Below, one piece after another: positions 1 to 7,153 of a DNA stretch of 64,000 nt. How positions within the stretch are numbered: the first letter of the stretch is position 1; each line of letters opens with the position of its first letter. The DNA comes from Streptomyces sp. SID13726 (lineage in GTDB: Bacteria > Actinomycetota > Actinomycetes > Streptomycetales > Streptomycetaceae). Position numbers and translations under genes: made by a program. The stretch covers positions 62,001-126,000 of the forward strand of contig NZ_JAAGLY010000001.1 of NCBI RefSeq assembly GCF_010548375.1, written 5' to 3'. Under the pieces are notes generated by a model. The model was not told where the DNA came from. It did no database searches and saw only the letters and a program-made list of their open reading frames with translations.

Positions 1-2052
1 GCCGAGTCCTCGCACCGCGGCCAGATGCGCAAGAGCGGTGAGCCGTACATCACCCACCCGCTTGCCGTGACCCTGATCCTCGCCGAACTCGGCGCCGAGA
101 CCACGACCTTGACGGCTTCCCTGCTCCACGACACCGTCGAGGACACCGAGGTGACGCTGGACCAGGTGGGCAGGGAGTTCGGCGCCGAGGTCCGCTTCCT
201 CGTCGACGGCGTCACCAAGCTGGAGAAGGTCGACTACGGCGCCGCCGCCGAGCCCGAGACCTTCCGCAAGATGCTGGTCGCCACCGGCAACGACGTCCGC
301 GTGATGTCGATCAAACTCGCCGACCGGCTGCACAACATGCGCACTCTCGGCGTGATGCGCCCCGAGAAACAGGCCCGCATCGCCAAGGTCACCCGGGACG
401 TCCTCATCCCGCTCGCCGAACGCCTCGGCGTCCAGGCCCTCAAGACCGAGCTGGAGGACCTGGTCTTCGCGATCCTCCACCCCGAGGAGTACGAGCACAC
501 CCGCGAGCTGATCGTCGACAACGCCTCCCGCGCGGACGACCCGCTCGCCGAGATCGCCGAAGAGGTGCGCGGGGTGCTGCGCGAGGCGGGCATCCAGGCC
601 GAAGTGGTCATCCGGCCCCGGCACTTCGTCTCCGTGCACCGCACCGCCCGCAAGCGTGGCAGGCTGCGCGGCGCGGACTTCGGGCGGCTGCTGGTCCTGG
701 TCGGCGAGGACGCGGACTGCTACGGCGTTCTGGGCGAACTGCACACCTGTATGACGCCTGTCGTCTCGGAGTTCAAGGACTTCATCGCCGTACCGAAGTT
801 CAACCTGTACCAGTCGCTGCACACCGCCGTGGCCCGCGGCGACGGCCAGGTCGTCGAAGTCCTCATCCGCACCCACCAGATGCACAAGGTCGCCGAGGCC
901 GGCGTGGTGGCGCTCGGCAACCCGTACGCGCAGCCCGCGGAGGAGCTGACGGAGGCCGACGACGAGCGGGTGGACCCGACCCACCCCGGCTGGCTCTCCC
1001 GCCTCCTCGACTGGCAGAAGGCCGCGCCGGACGCCGACACCTTCTGGTCCACCCTCCGCGAGGACCTCGCCCAGGACCGCGAGATCACCGTCTTCCGCCC
1101 CGACGGCGGCACCCTGGGCCTGCCCGACGGCGCGACCTGTGTGGACGCCGCGTACGCGCAGTACGGCGAGGACGCGCACGCGTGCCTCGGTGCCCGCGTC
1201 AACGGCCGTCTGGCGACCCTGAGCACCGTCCTGCGCGACGGCGACACCGTCCAGCTCCTCATGGGCCAGGACCCGGCCGCCGAGCCCTCCAAGGAGTGGC
1301 TGGAGCACGCCCACACGCCCGCTGCCCGGATCGCCATCCAGCGCTGGATCGCGACGCACCCGTCGGCCGAGGCCGCGCCGGAGCCGGTCTCGCAAGACGA
1401 CACGGAGACGGGTGATCCGACCTCCGCCGAGGCATCGGCCGAGGGCGTGCTGGACGCCGTACGGACGCCCGCTGGCGAAGTGCGGACTCCCGACGCCGTG
1501 GCCGACGGTCCCGGGGTCGCCGACAGCAGGCTCCCCGGGTCTCCGGCCGCGCCGGGCCCCGTCGCCGATCCACAGGTCGCGGCGTCCCCCGACGCCCGCC
1601 TCGGTACCGCCGACGCCCTCGTCGACCAGCCCGGCGCGACCGTACGGCTGGCCGGGTGCTGTACGCCCGTGCCGCCCGACGAGATCACCGGCTTCGCGGT
1701 GCGTGGGGGAGTGGTCACCGTGCACCGCGTGGAGTGCGCCGCGGTGGCGCGCATGAAGGGCGTGGGGCGCACGGAGGTCGGAGTGCGCTGGGGTGACACC
1801 GCCGAGTGCCGGGTCACGCTCTTCGCCGAATCGTTCGGTCGGCCGCACCTCCTCGCGGACCTCACCGAGGCCATGGCGGGAGAAGGCGCCGAGATCGTCT
1901 CCGCGACCGTCGAACCGCCGAGCCAGCAGCGCGTACGCCACACGTACACCGTCCAGCTCCCGGACGCCGCCCTGCTCCCCGCGCTGATGCGGGCGATGCG
2001 GAATGTGGCGGGGGTCTACGACGTGAGCAGGGCGCAGACGCCGGGGGTTTGA
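1..2052 (+). CDS. rshA: RelA/SpoT homologue (RSH), 5'-truncated by window edge
   Basis: This is the 3' part of a long RSH alarmone enzyme; the frame is open from base 1, so the true start lies outside the window. The N-terminal HD hydrolase domain is well conserved: HRGQMRKSGEPYITHPLAV at the left edge, LLHDTVEDT around residue 41 (HD pair), then KLADRLHNMRTL and PLAERLGV. The following synthetase-like region (about residues 200-320) keeps FKDFIAVPKFNLYQSLHT. However, the usual GRPKH-Y-S segment reads IRPRHFVSV, EVQIRT reads EVLIRT, and the AAHW motif is gone. A TGS domain starts near residue 361, followed by about 90 low-complexity residues, a CC motif near 551 and a C-terminal ACT domain. 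Streptomyces have two RSH proteins, RelA and RshA; the weak synthetase motifs and locus order point to RshA. I infer a (p)ppGpp hydrolase with doubtful synthetase activity. Confidence 0.85.
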   Translation, partial: AESSHRGQMRKSGEPYITHPLAVTLILAELGAETTTLTASLLHDTVEDTEVTLDQVGREFGAEVRFLVDGVTKLEKVDYGAAAEPETFRKMLVATGNDVRVMSIKLADRLHNMRTLGVMRPEKQARIAKVTRDVLIPLAERLGVQALKTELEDLVFAILHPEEYEHTRELIVDNASRADDPLAEIAEEVRGVLREAGIQAEVVIRPRHFVSVHRTARKRGRLRGADFGRLLVLVGEDADCYGVLGELHTCMTPVVSEFKDFIAVPKFNLYQSLHTAVARGDGQVVEVLIRTHQMHKVAEAGVVALGNPYAQPAEELTEADDERVDPTHPGWLSRLLDWQKAAPDADTFWSTLREDLAQDREITVFRPDGGTLGLPDGATCVDAAYAQYGEDAHACLGARVNGRLATLSTVLRDGDTVQLLMGQDPAAEPSKEWLEHAHTPAARIAIQRWIATHPSAEAAPEPVSQDDTETGDPTSAEASAEGVLDAVRTPAGEVRTPDAVADGPGVADSRLPGSPAAPGPVADPQVAASPDARLGTADALVDQPGATVRLAGCCTPVPPDEITGFAVRGGVVTVHRVECAAVARMKGVGRTEVGVRWGDTAECRVTLFAESFGRPHLLADLTEAMAGEGAEIVSATVEPPSQQRVRHTYTVQLPDAALLPALMRAMRNVAGVYDVSRAQTPGV

Positions 2053-2239
2053 GGGGGCGGTCCTCGGGAGGGGCGGGGGCTGTTGCAGCGGGCCATGGGA
2101 GGCATCCCGTCTTCGGGAGGCGTCCTGGCGGTCGTTCATCGGTGTGTCGGCCCGGTGGCGTCACCCTCGCCTTACTCGTTCGAGTGGGCCGGTCGCGCGC
2201 CGTCGGCGTCGCGCACACGCGCGCTGGTAGCGGTGGTGC

Positions 2240-3724
2240 ATGCCGCTCACTCCCCGCGTCACAGCACCCCGCCGCCTCAGGGCGACCGCGCTGCTCGCCT
2301 CCGCCGTCTCCGTCTGCCTGCTCGCCGCGAGCGCCCCGGCCGCGCCGCTCGGTGTCGGCGACCGCCTCTTCCCGCACCTGGGCAACCCCGGATACGACGT
2401 GGCGTCGTACGACCTCTCCTTCACCTACGGCGGCAGCAACAGCAAGCCGCTCACGGCCGTCACCACGATCGACGCCTGGACGACGACCTCGCTCGACAGC
2501 ATCAACCTCGACTTCGCGCACGGCAAGGTCGACTCGGTGCAGGTCGACGGGCGGCCGGCGGGGTTCACCAGTGCCGGTGAGGACCTGGTCGTCACTCCGG
2601 ACGAACCGCTTCCGGGCGGCAGCTGGATGCGGATCACCGTCCGGCACACCAGCGACCCCGTCTCCGCCGAGGGCCGCGACGGCGGCTGGGTGCGCACCGA
2701 GGACGGGCTCGCGATGGCCAACCAGGCCGACGTCGCGCACCTGGTGTTCCCCTGCAACGACCACCCTTCCGACAAGGCGATGTTCACCATCCGGGTCACC
2801 GCGCCCAACGGCTACACGGCCGTCGCCAACGGTCTGCCGACCGACGTGGACCGCGCGGGCCGGGCGACCACCTGGACGTACCGCACCCAGCACCCCATGG
2901 CCACCGAGCTGGCGCAGGTCTCCATCGGCCGCTCCACCGTGCTGCGCCGCAGCGGCCCGCACGGGCTGCCCGTCCGCGACGTCGTCCCCACGAAGGACCG
3001 CGCCGAACTCGAACCGTGGCTCAAGAAGACCCCCGGTCAGATCGCGTGGATGGAGGACAAGGTCGGGCCGTACCCCTTCGAGACGTACGGCGTCCTCATG
3101 GCCGCGGCCGACACAGGGTTCGAGTTGGAAACTCAAACTCTCTCCCTCTTTGAGAAGGACCTGTTCACCGAGCCCGCGTACCCCAAGTGGTACGTCGAGT
3201 CGATCATGGTCCACGAGCTCTCCCACCAGTGGTTCGGCGACAGCGTCAGCCCCCGCACCTGGTCCGACCTGTGGCTCAACGAGGGCCACGCCACCTGGTA
3301 CGAGGCCCTGTACGCGGAGGAGAAGGCGGGCCGCACCCTGGAGGCCCGCATGAAGGCCGCGTACGGCGCCTCCGACCGCTGGCGCGCCGCCGGCGGACCG
3401 CCCGCCGCCCCCAAGCCGCCCCAGCCGGGCCAGAAGATCGGCATCTTCCGCCCGAACGTCTACGACGGCGCCGCGCTCGTCCTCTACGCCCTCCGCCAGG
3501 AGATCGGCCGCAAGGCCTTCGAGACCCTGGAACGGGCCTGGGTCCAGCAGCACCGGGACGGCACCGCGACCACCGCCGACTTCGTCCACCTGGCCTCCGA
3601 GGTCTCCGGCCGCGACCTCGGCGGCTTCCTCCAGGACTGGCTCTACGGCGAGAAGACGCCGGCGATGCCCGGGCACCCGGACTGGAAGGCCGTGGCGCCG
3701 GTACCGGCCGTGCCGGCGAAGTAG
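2240..3724 (+). CDS. Secreted M1-family zinc metallopeptidase (short form)
   Basis: The 494-residue protein begins with a basic stretch and a hydrophobic core (ATALLASAVSVCLLAASAPA), a Sec-type signal peptide. The M1 aminopeptidase signature is intact: HELSHQWFGDS near residue 324 supplies the HExxH zinc ligands, and NEGHATWYE about 18 residues later supplies the third ligand and catalytic surroundings. At under 500 residues it has the N-terminal beta domain and catalytic domain only, lacking the large C-terminal helical domain of PepN-type enzymes. The ATG at 2240 has only a weak purine stretch upstream (gcggtggtgc). It probably releases amino acids from peptides outside the cell; substrate preference cannot be read from the sequence. 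A tandem repeat runs through its stop codon. Confidence 0.85.
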   Translation: MPLTPRVTAPRRLRATALLASAVSVCLLAASAPAAPLGVGDRLFPHLGNPGYDVASYDLSFTYGGSNSKPLTAVTTIDAWTTTSLDSINLDFAHGKVDSVQVDGRPAGFTSAGEDLVVTPDEPLPGGSWMRITVRHTSDPVSAEGRDGGWVRTEDGLAMANQADVAHLVFPCNDHPSDKAMFTIRVTAPNGYTAVANGLPTDVDRAGRATTWTYRTQHPMATELAQVSIGRSTVLRRSGPHGLPVRDVVPTKDRAELEPWLKKTPGQIAWMEDKVGPYPFETYGVLMAAADTGFELETQTLSLFEKDLFTEPAYPKWYVESIMVHELSHQWFGDSVSPRTWSDLWLNEGHATWYEALYAEEKAGRTLEARMKAAYGASDRWRAAGGPPAAPKPPQPGQKIGIFRPNVYDGAALVLYALRQEIGRKAFETLERAWVQQHRDGTATTADFVHLASEVSGRDLGGFLQDWLYGEKTPAMPGHPDWKAVAPVPAVPAK

Positions 3725-3790
3725 GCGGTACTGGTGACGTAGGCGGTACCGGTGAAGTAGGCGGTGCCGGTGACGTAGGCGTTACCCATG
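3719..3790 (+). repeat. 18-bp tandem repeat, four copies, across the peptidase stop codon
   Basis: The unit is close to GAAGTAGGCGGTACTGGT, and four near-identical copies follow one another with alternating gaa/gac and act/acc/gcc variants. The TAG stop of the metallopeptidase lies inside the first copy. In another frame the tract reads as a VGGTGD-type repeat for six codon multiples. It is 3'-untranslated sequence by my gene model. Confidence 0.85.
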
Positions 3791-3819
3791 ACCCGTGAAA
3801 TAAGGCGGTGACGAGACGC

Positions 3820-3859
3820 CCCGTGCCGTGCGACCATCTTCAGGTCGGCGCGGCACGGG
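3820..3859. terminator. Hairpin between the M1 peptidase and hflX
   Basis: Outer arms CCCGTGCCG (3820-3828) and CGGCACGGG (3851-3859) enclose inner arms GACC and GGTC around the loop ATCTTCA. There is no U tract. It lies just upstream of the hflX promoter and plausibly insulates the two genes. Confidence 0.55.
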
Positions 3860-3863
3860 TCAC

Positions 3864-3890
3864 GGGAATCTCCCGGGGTACTCATGCGTT
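3864..3890 (+). promoter_or_regulatory. Sigma-R-type promoter of hflX
   Basis: GGGAAT at 3864-3869 is followed by exactly 18 bases and GTT at 3888-3890. This is the consensus of the disulfide-stress ECF sigma factor SigR of Streptomyces (GGGAAT-N18-GTT). It sits 47 bases before the hflX ATG, a normal leader length. Confidence 0.8.
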
Positions 3891-3937
3891 GTGAAGTGTG
3901 ACCGCCGAACCGGTATCCCCATCGACGTAAGGACCCA

Positions 3938-5431
3938 ATGACCTCCTCTTCATCCCCTTCCCAGGACACGCAGCGCCCCGCGCACACATACGCCGAAGGT
4001 CTTCGGGCCGATGCCCTGATGGAAGAGGACGTCGCCTGGAGCCACGAGGTCGACGGAGAGCGGGACGGCGACCAGTTCGACCGCTCCGAGCGCGCGGCCC
4101 TGCGCCGTGTCGCCGGCCTCTCCACCGAGCTCGAGGACGTCACCGAGGTCGAGTACCGCCAGCTCCGCCTGGAGCGGGTCGTCCTCGTCGGCGTCTGGAC
4201 CACGGGAACCGTTCAGGACGCGGACAACTCCCTCGCGGAGCTCGCCGCCCTCGCGGAGACCGCGGGTGCGCTCGTGCTCGACGGCGTGATCCAGCGCCGC
4301 GACAAGCCCGACGCGGCCACCTTCATCGGTTCCGGCAAGGCCCTGGAGCTGCGCGACATCGTCGTGGAGTCCGGCGCCGACACCGTCATCTGTGACGGTG
4401 AGCTGAGCCCGGGCCAGCTCATCGCCCTCGAAGACGTCGTCAAGGTCAAGGTCATCGACCGTACGGCCCTGATCCTCGACATCTTCGCCCAGCACGCCAA
4501 GTCCCGAGAGGGCAAGGCGCAGGTCGCGCTCGCGCAGATGCAGTACATGCTGCCGCGACTGCGAGGCTGGGGTCAGTCGCTGTCCCGTCAGATGGGCGGC
4601 GGCAAGGGCGGCGGCCTCGCCACCCGTGGTCCCGGTGAGACCAAGATCGAGACGGACCGGCGCCGGATCCGCGAGAAGATGGCGAAGATGCGCCGGGAGA
4701 TCGCGGACATGAAGACCGGCCGCGAGATCAAGCGCCAGGAGCGCAAGCGCCACAAGGTGCCGTCCGTCGCCATCGCGGGCTACACCAACGCGGGCAAGTC
4801 CTCGCTGCTCAACCGCCTGACGGGCGCCGGTGTCCTGGTCGAGAACGCCCTGTTCGCGACCCTGGACCCGACCGTCCGCCGCGCGGAGACCCCGAGCGGC
4901 CGCCTGTACACGCTGGCCGACACCGTCGGCTTTGTACGGCACCTGCCGCACCACCTGGTCGAGGCGTTCCGCTCCACCATGGAGGAGGTCGGCGAGTCCG
5001 ACCTGATCCTGCACGTGGTGGACGGCTCGCACCCGAACCCGGAGGAGCAGTTGGCCGCCGTGCGCGAGGTGATCACGGATGTCGGCGCCACGCGCGTGCC
5101 CGAGATCGTCGTGATCAACAAGGCGGACGCGGCCGACCCGCTGACGCTCCAGCGGCTGATGCGGATCGAGCCCCGCTCCATCGCGGTCTCGGCCCGCACC
5201 GGCCAGGGCATCGACGAACTGCTCGCCCTGATCGACAACGAACTGCCCAGGCCCTCGGTCGAGATCGAGGCCCTGGTGCCGTACACCCACGGCAAGCTCG
5301 TCGCCCGCGCCCACGACGAGGGCGAGGTGATCTCCGCGGAGCACACGGCGGAGGGCACGCTCCTCAAGGCCCGGGTCCACGAGGAACTCGCCGCGGAACT
5401 GGCACCGTACGTGCCGGCACCGGTCGCCTGA
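3938..5431 (+). CDS. hflX: GTPase HflX
   Basis: The 497-residue protein has the two-part HflX layout. The N-terminal glycine-rich subdomain carries LDGVIQRRDKPDAATFIGSG around residues 110-130, and an arginine/lysine-rich helical linker follows at about 240-275. The G domain begins with the P-loop GYTNAGKSSLLNRL near residue 280; DTVGFVRHLPHHLVEAFRST is G3/switch II and NKAD the G4 motif. HflX binds ribosomes, rescues or splits stalled 70S particles, and in other bacteria helps survival of heat or antibiotic stress. The start is the ATG at 3938 behind AAGGA. A sigma-R consensus promoter lies directly upstream, suggesting induction by thiol oxidation. A strong hairpin follows the stop. Confidence 0.97.
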   Translation: MTSSSSPSQDTQRPAHTYAEGLRADALMEEDVAWSHEVDGERDGDQFDRSERAALRRVAGLSTELEDVTEVEYRQLRLERVVLVGVWTTGTVQDADNSLAELAALAETAGALVLDGVIQRRDKPDAATFIGSGKALELRDIVVESGADTVICDGELSPGQLIALEDVVKVKVIDRTALILDIFAQHAKSREGKAQVALAQMQYMLPRLRGWGQSLSRQMGGGKGGGLATRGPGETKIETDRRRIREKMAKMRREIADMKTGREIKRQERKRHKVPSVAIAGYTNAGKSSLLNRLTGAGVLVENALFATLDPTVRRAETPSGRLYTLADTVGFVRHLPHHLVEAFRSTMEEVGESDLILHVVDGSHPNPEEQLAAVREVITDVGATRVPEIVVINKADAADPLTLQRLMRIEPRSIAVSARTGQGIDELLALIDNELPRPSVEIEALVPYTHGKLVARAHDEGEVISAEHTAEGTLLKARVHEELAAELAPYVPAPVA

Positions 5432-5448
5432 GTGCCGTAGCTGTTCGG

Positions 5449-5484
5449 TTGAGGCCCGTCCCTTTCACGAGGGGCGGGCCTCAA
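5449..5484. terminator. Bidirectional terminator between hflX and the convergent peptidase gene
   Basis: Arms TTGAGGCCCG (5449-5458) and CGGGCCTCAA (5475-5484) pair perfectly, extended by CCC/GGG inside. It lies between two convergent genes and can serve both. Confidence 0.8.
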
Positions 5485-5526
5485 GCGTGTTCGAGGCGGT
5501 AGGGCGGGTGATGAGGCCGAGGGCCG

Positions 5527-6759
5527 TCACTGCCCCGCGAACTTCTCGCTGACCGAGTCGTAGACGCCCTTGGCCACGTCACCCAGCCGTGGTCCGGCCA
5601 GCCAGCCCGCGCTCACCGGGCCGATCGAGGTGTTGGACACCAGCGCCGGCTTGCCGTCCGCACCCGCCGCGACCCAGCCGCCGCCGGACGATCCACCGGT
5701 CATGGTGCAGCCGATGCGGTACATCGTCGGGTCCGACACGTTGATCGACAGCCGCCCCGGCCGGTCCGCGCACTGGTACAGCGTCTCCCCGTCGAACGGC
5801 GCCGCCGCCGGATACCCGCTGGCCGTGATGCTCTCCACCCGCGGCACCGCCGGCGCGGCGAAGTCCACCGGCAACGCCGAACCGACCGTCTCCTCCAGCG
5901 ACTTGCCGGTGCTCCCCTCCTCCGGCGTCACATGGATGACGGCGAAGTCGTACGGCGCGCCGTCCCCGCCGGTCGGACCGCCCTGCGCGATCCACTGGTC
6001 CGAGGTCTGCGCCCAGTCGGCCCACCAGACGCCGTAGGGAGCGACCTCCTGCCTGGTCGCACTCTCCAACTTCCCGGCCGACAAGGCCTGGTCGTTGTAC
6101 GACGGCACGAACGCGATGTTGCGGTACCAGCCCCCGCTCTTCCCCGCGTGCACGCAATGCCCCGCCGTCCACACCATGTTGGACTTGCCCGGGTGGGCCG
6201 GGTCCGCCACGACCGTCGCCGAGCACACCATCGTGCCCTCGGGGGAGTCGAAGAACACCTTGCCCGCCTGCGGGACGCTGTCGTGGTACGTAGGCGACAC
6301 GGCCTTCGCGTCCACCGGCGTCGGCTCCGGGTCGGTCACGCCCTGGTCACCCGAGAGGTCGCTGTCCTGGACACCTTGGTCGGGGTCCTCGGCCTTCCGC
6401 ATCCGGTCCGCGTCCCACAGGCCTTCGATGATCGGGTTGATGTAGTCCTGCGCCTCGCGCAGCCAGTCGTCCCTGTCCCAGTTCTTCCAGGCGCCGTTCT
6501 TCCACTTGTCGACGTCGATCCCGTGCTCTTTGAGCCTGTCCCTGATGTCGTCCGGGATGGTGATCTTGCCGTCGCCCTCGGACGCGGCGGAGGCGGAGGC
6601 CTGCGCGTTCGCGTCGGCGTCGCCGCCCGAGCCACAGCCGGTGGCGGTCAGCGCGAGCACGGACACCAGGGCCATGGCGGCCAGCGCGGGGGAGGTTCTG
6701 CGACGCGCGCCCCTCACGCCCTCGCCGCGAGCGGTCAACGACAGCGGTTCGGATCGCAT
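5527..6759 (-). CDS. Trypsin-like serine peptidase lipoprotein
   Basis: The protein is 410 residues from the ATG at 6759, chosen because GGAGG stands 7 bases upstream; the frame is open further 5' without a ribosome site. An N-terminal hydrophobic helix ends in LALTATGC, a lipobox, so the mature protein is probably lipid-anchored outside the membrane. A charged 90-residue spacer precedes an S1/V8-type protease domain: WTAGHC holds the catalytic His, YDFAVIHV the Asp, and TMTGGSSGGGW the Ser. The GSSGG form is typical of glutamyl-endopeptidase-like extracellular proteases rather than classic trypsins. The substrate is unknown. It is transcribed convergently with hflX and divergently from the siderophore-type aminotransferase. 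Confidence 0.85.
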   Translation of the reverse strand: MRSEPLSLTARGEGVRGARRRTSPALAAMALVSVLALTATGCGSGGDADANAQASASAASEGDGKITIPDDIRDRLKEHGIDVDKWKNGAWKNWDRDDWLREAQDYINPIIEGLWDADRMRKAEDPDQGVQDSDLSGDQGVTDPEPTPVDAKAVSPTYHDSVPQAGKVFFDSPEGTMVCSATVVADPAHPGKSNMVWTAGHCVHAGKSGGWYRNIAFVPSYNDQALSAGKLESATRQEVAPYGVWWADWAQTSDQWIAQGGPTGGDGAPYDFAVIHVTPEEGSTGKSLEETVGSALPVDFAAPAVPRVESITASGYPAAAPFDGETLYQCADRPGRLSINVSDPTMYRIGCTMTGGSSGGGWVAAGADGKPALVSNTSIGPVSAGWLAGPRLGDVAKGVYDSVSEKFAGQ

Positions 6760-6893
6760 GCTCTGCCTCCCCCTGGTGTGGACGAACCGGGTGCCGAAAC
6801 CGCCCACCTCCCGCGGACGTTCCGCGAGTTGACCTTCCGGCACCGCGCCTTGGAACGGCATCACACACTATGCGCCCGCTGTGGGAGACAGCC

Positions 6894-6916
6894 GACGGAA
6901 CCGCAACAGTTCCGTC
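6894..6916. promoter_or_regulatory. 8-bp inverted repeat in the peptidase/aminotransferase divergent region
   Basis: GACGGAAC (6894-6901) and GTTCCGTC (6909-6916) are perfect inverted arms separated by 7 bases. The element lies between two divergent genes, so an operator is more likely than a terminator. I do not recognise the motif; it is not an iron box. Confidence 0.5.
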
Positions 6917-7153
6917 ACGCCAAAGATCTTGAGGCAACCCGTAACCCGGTGCCCGGTCCGGGGTTGGTAGCCGTGGGGGGCTTGCGGCCGGCGGACGGTT
7001 CGGTGCCCCGCGTCCCATTTCCCCGAGAGCTCCGCACATCGGTGCGTCGATGTGCCGAGATGTCGAGCAAAGGTGTGCGGGGTTCCGTATGTCGGGGCGG
7101 GCGAGTCCGCGAAGGAACCGCTTGCTCCAGCGCAGCGCGAGGACGGGAGAACC

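Noticed and set aside
6760..7153. Iron box before the siderophore aminotransferase
   Set aside because: No TTAGGTTAGGCTAACCTAA-like site was found; only the unrelated inverted repeat at 6894-6916.
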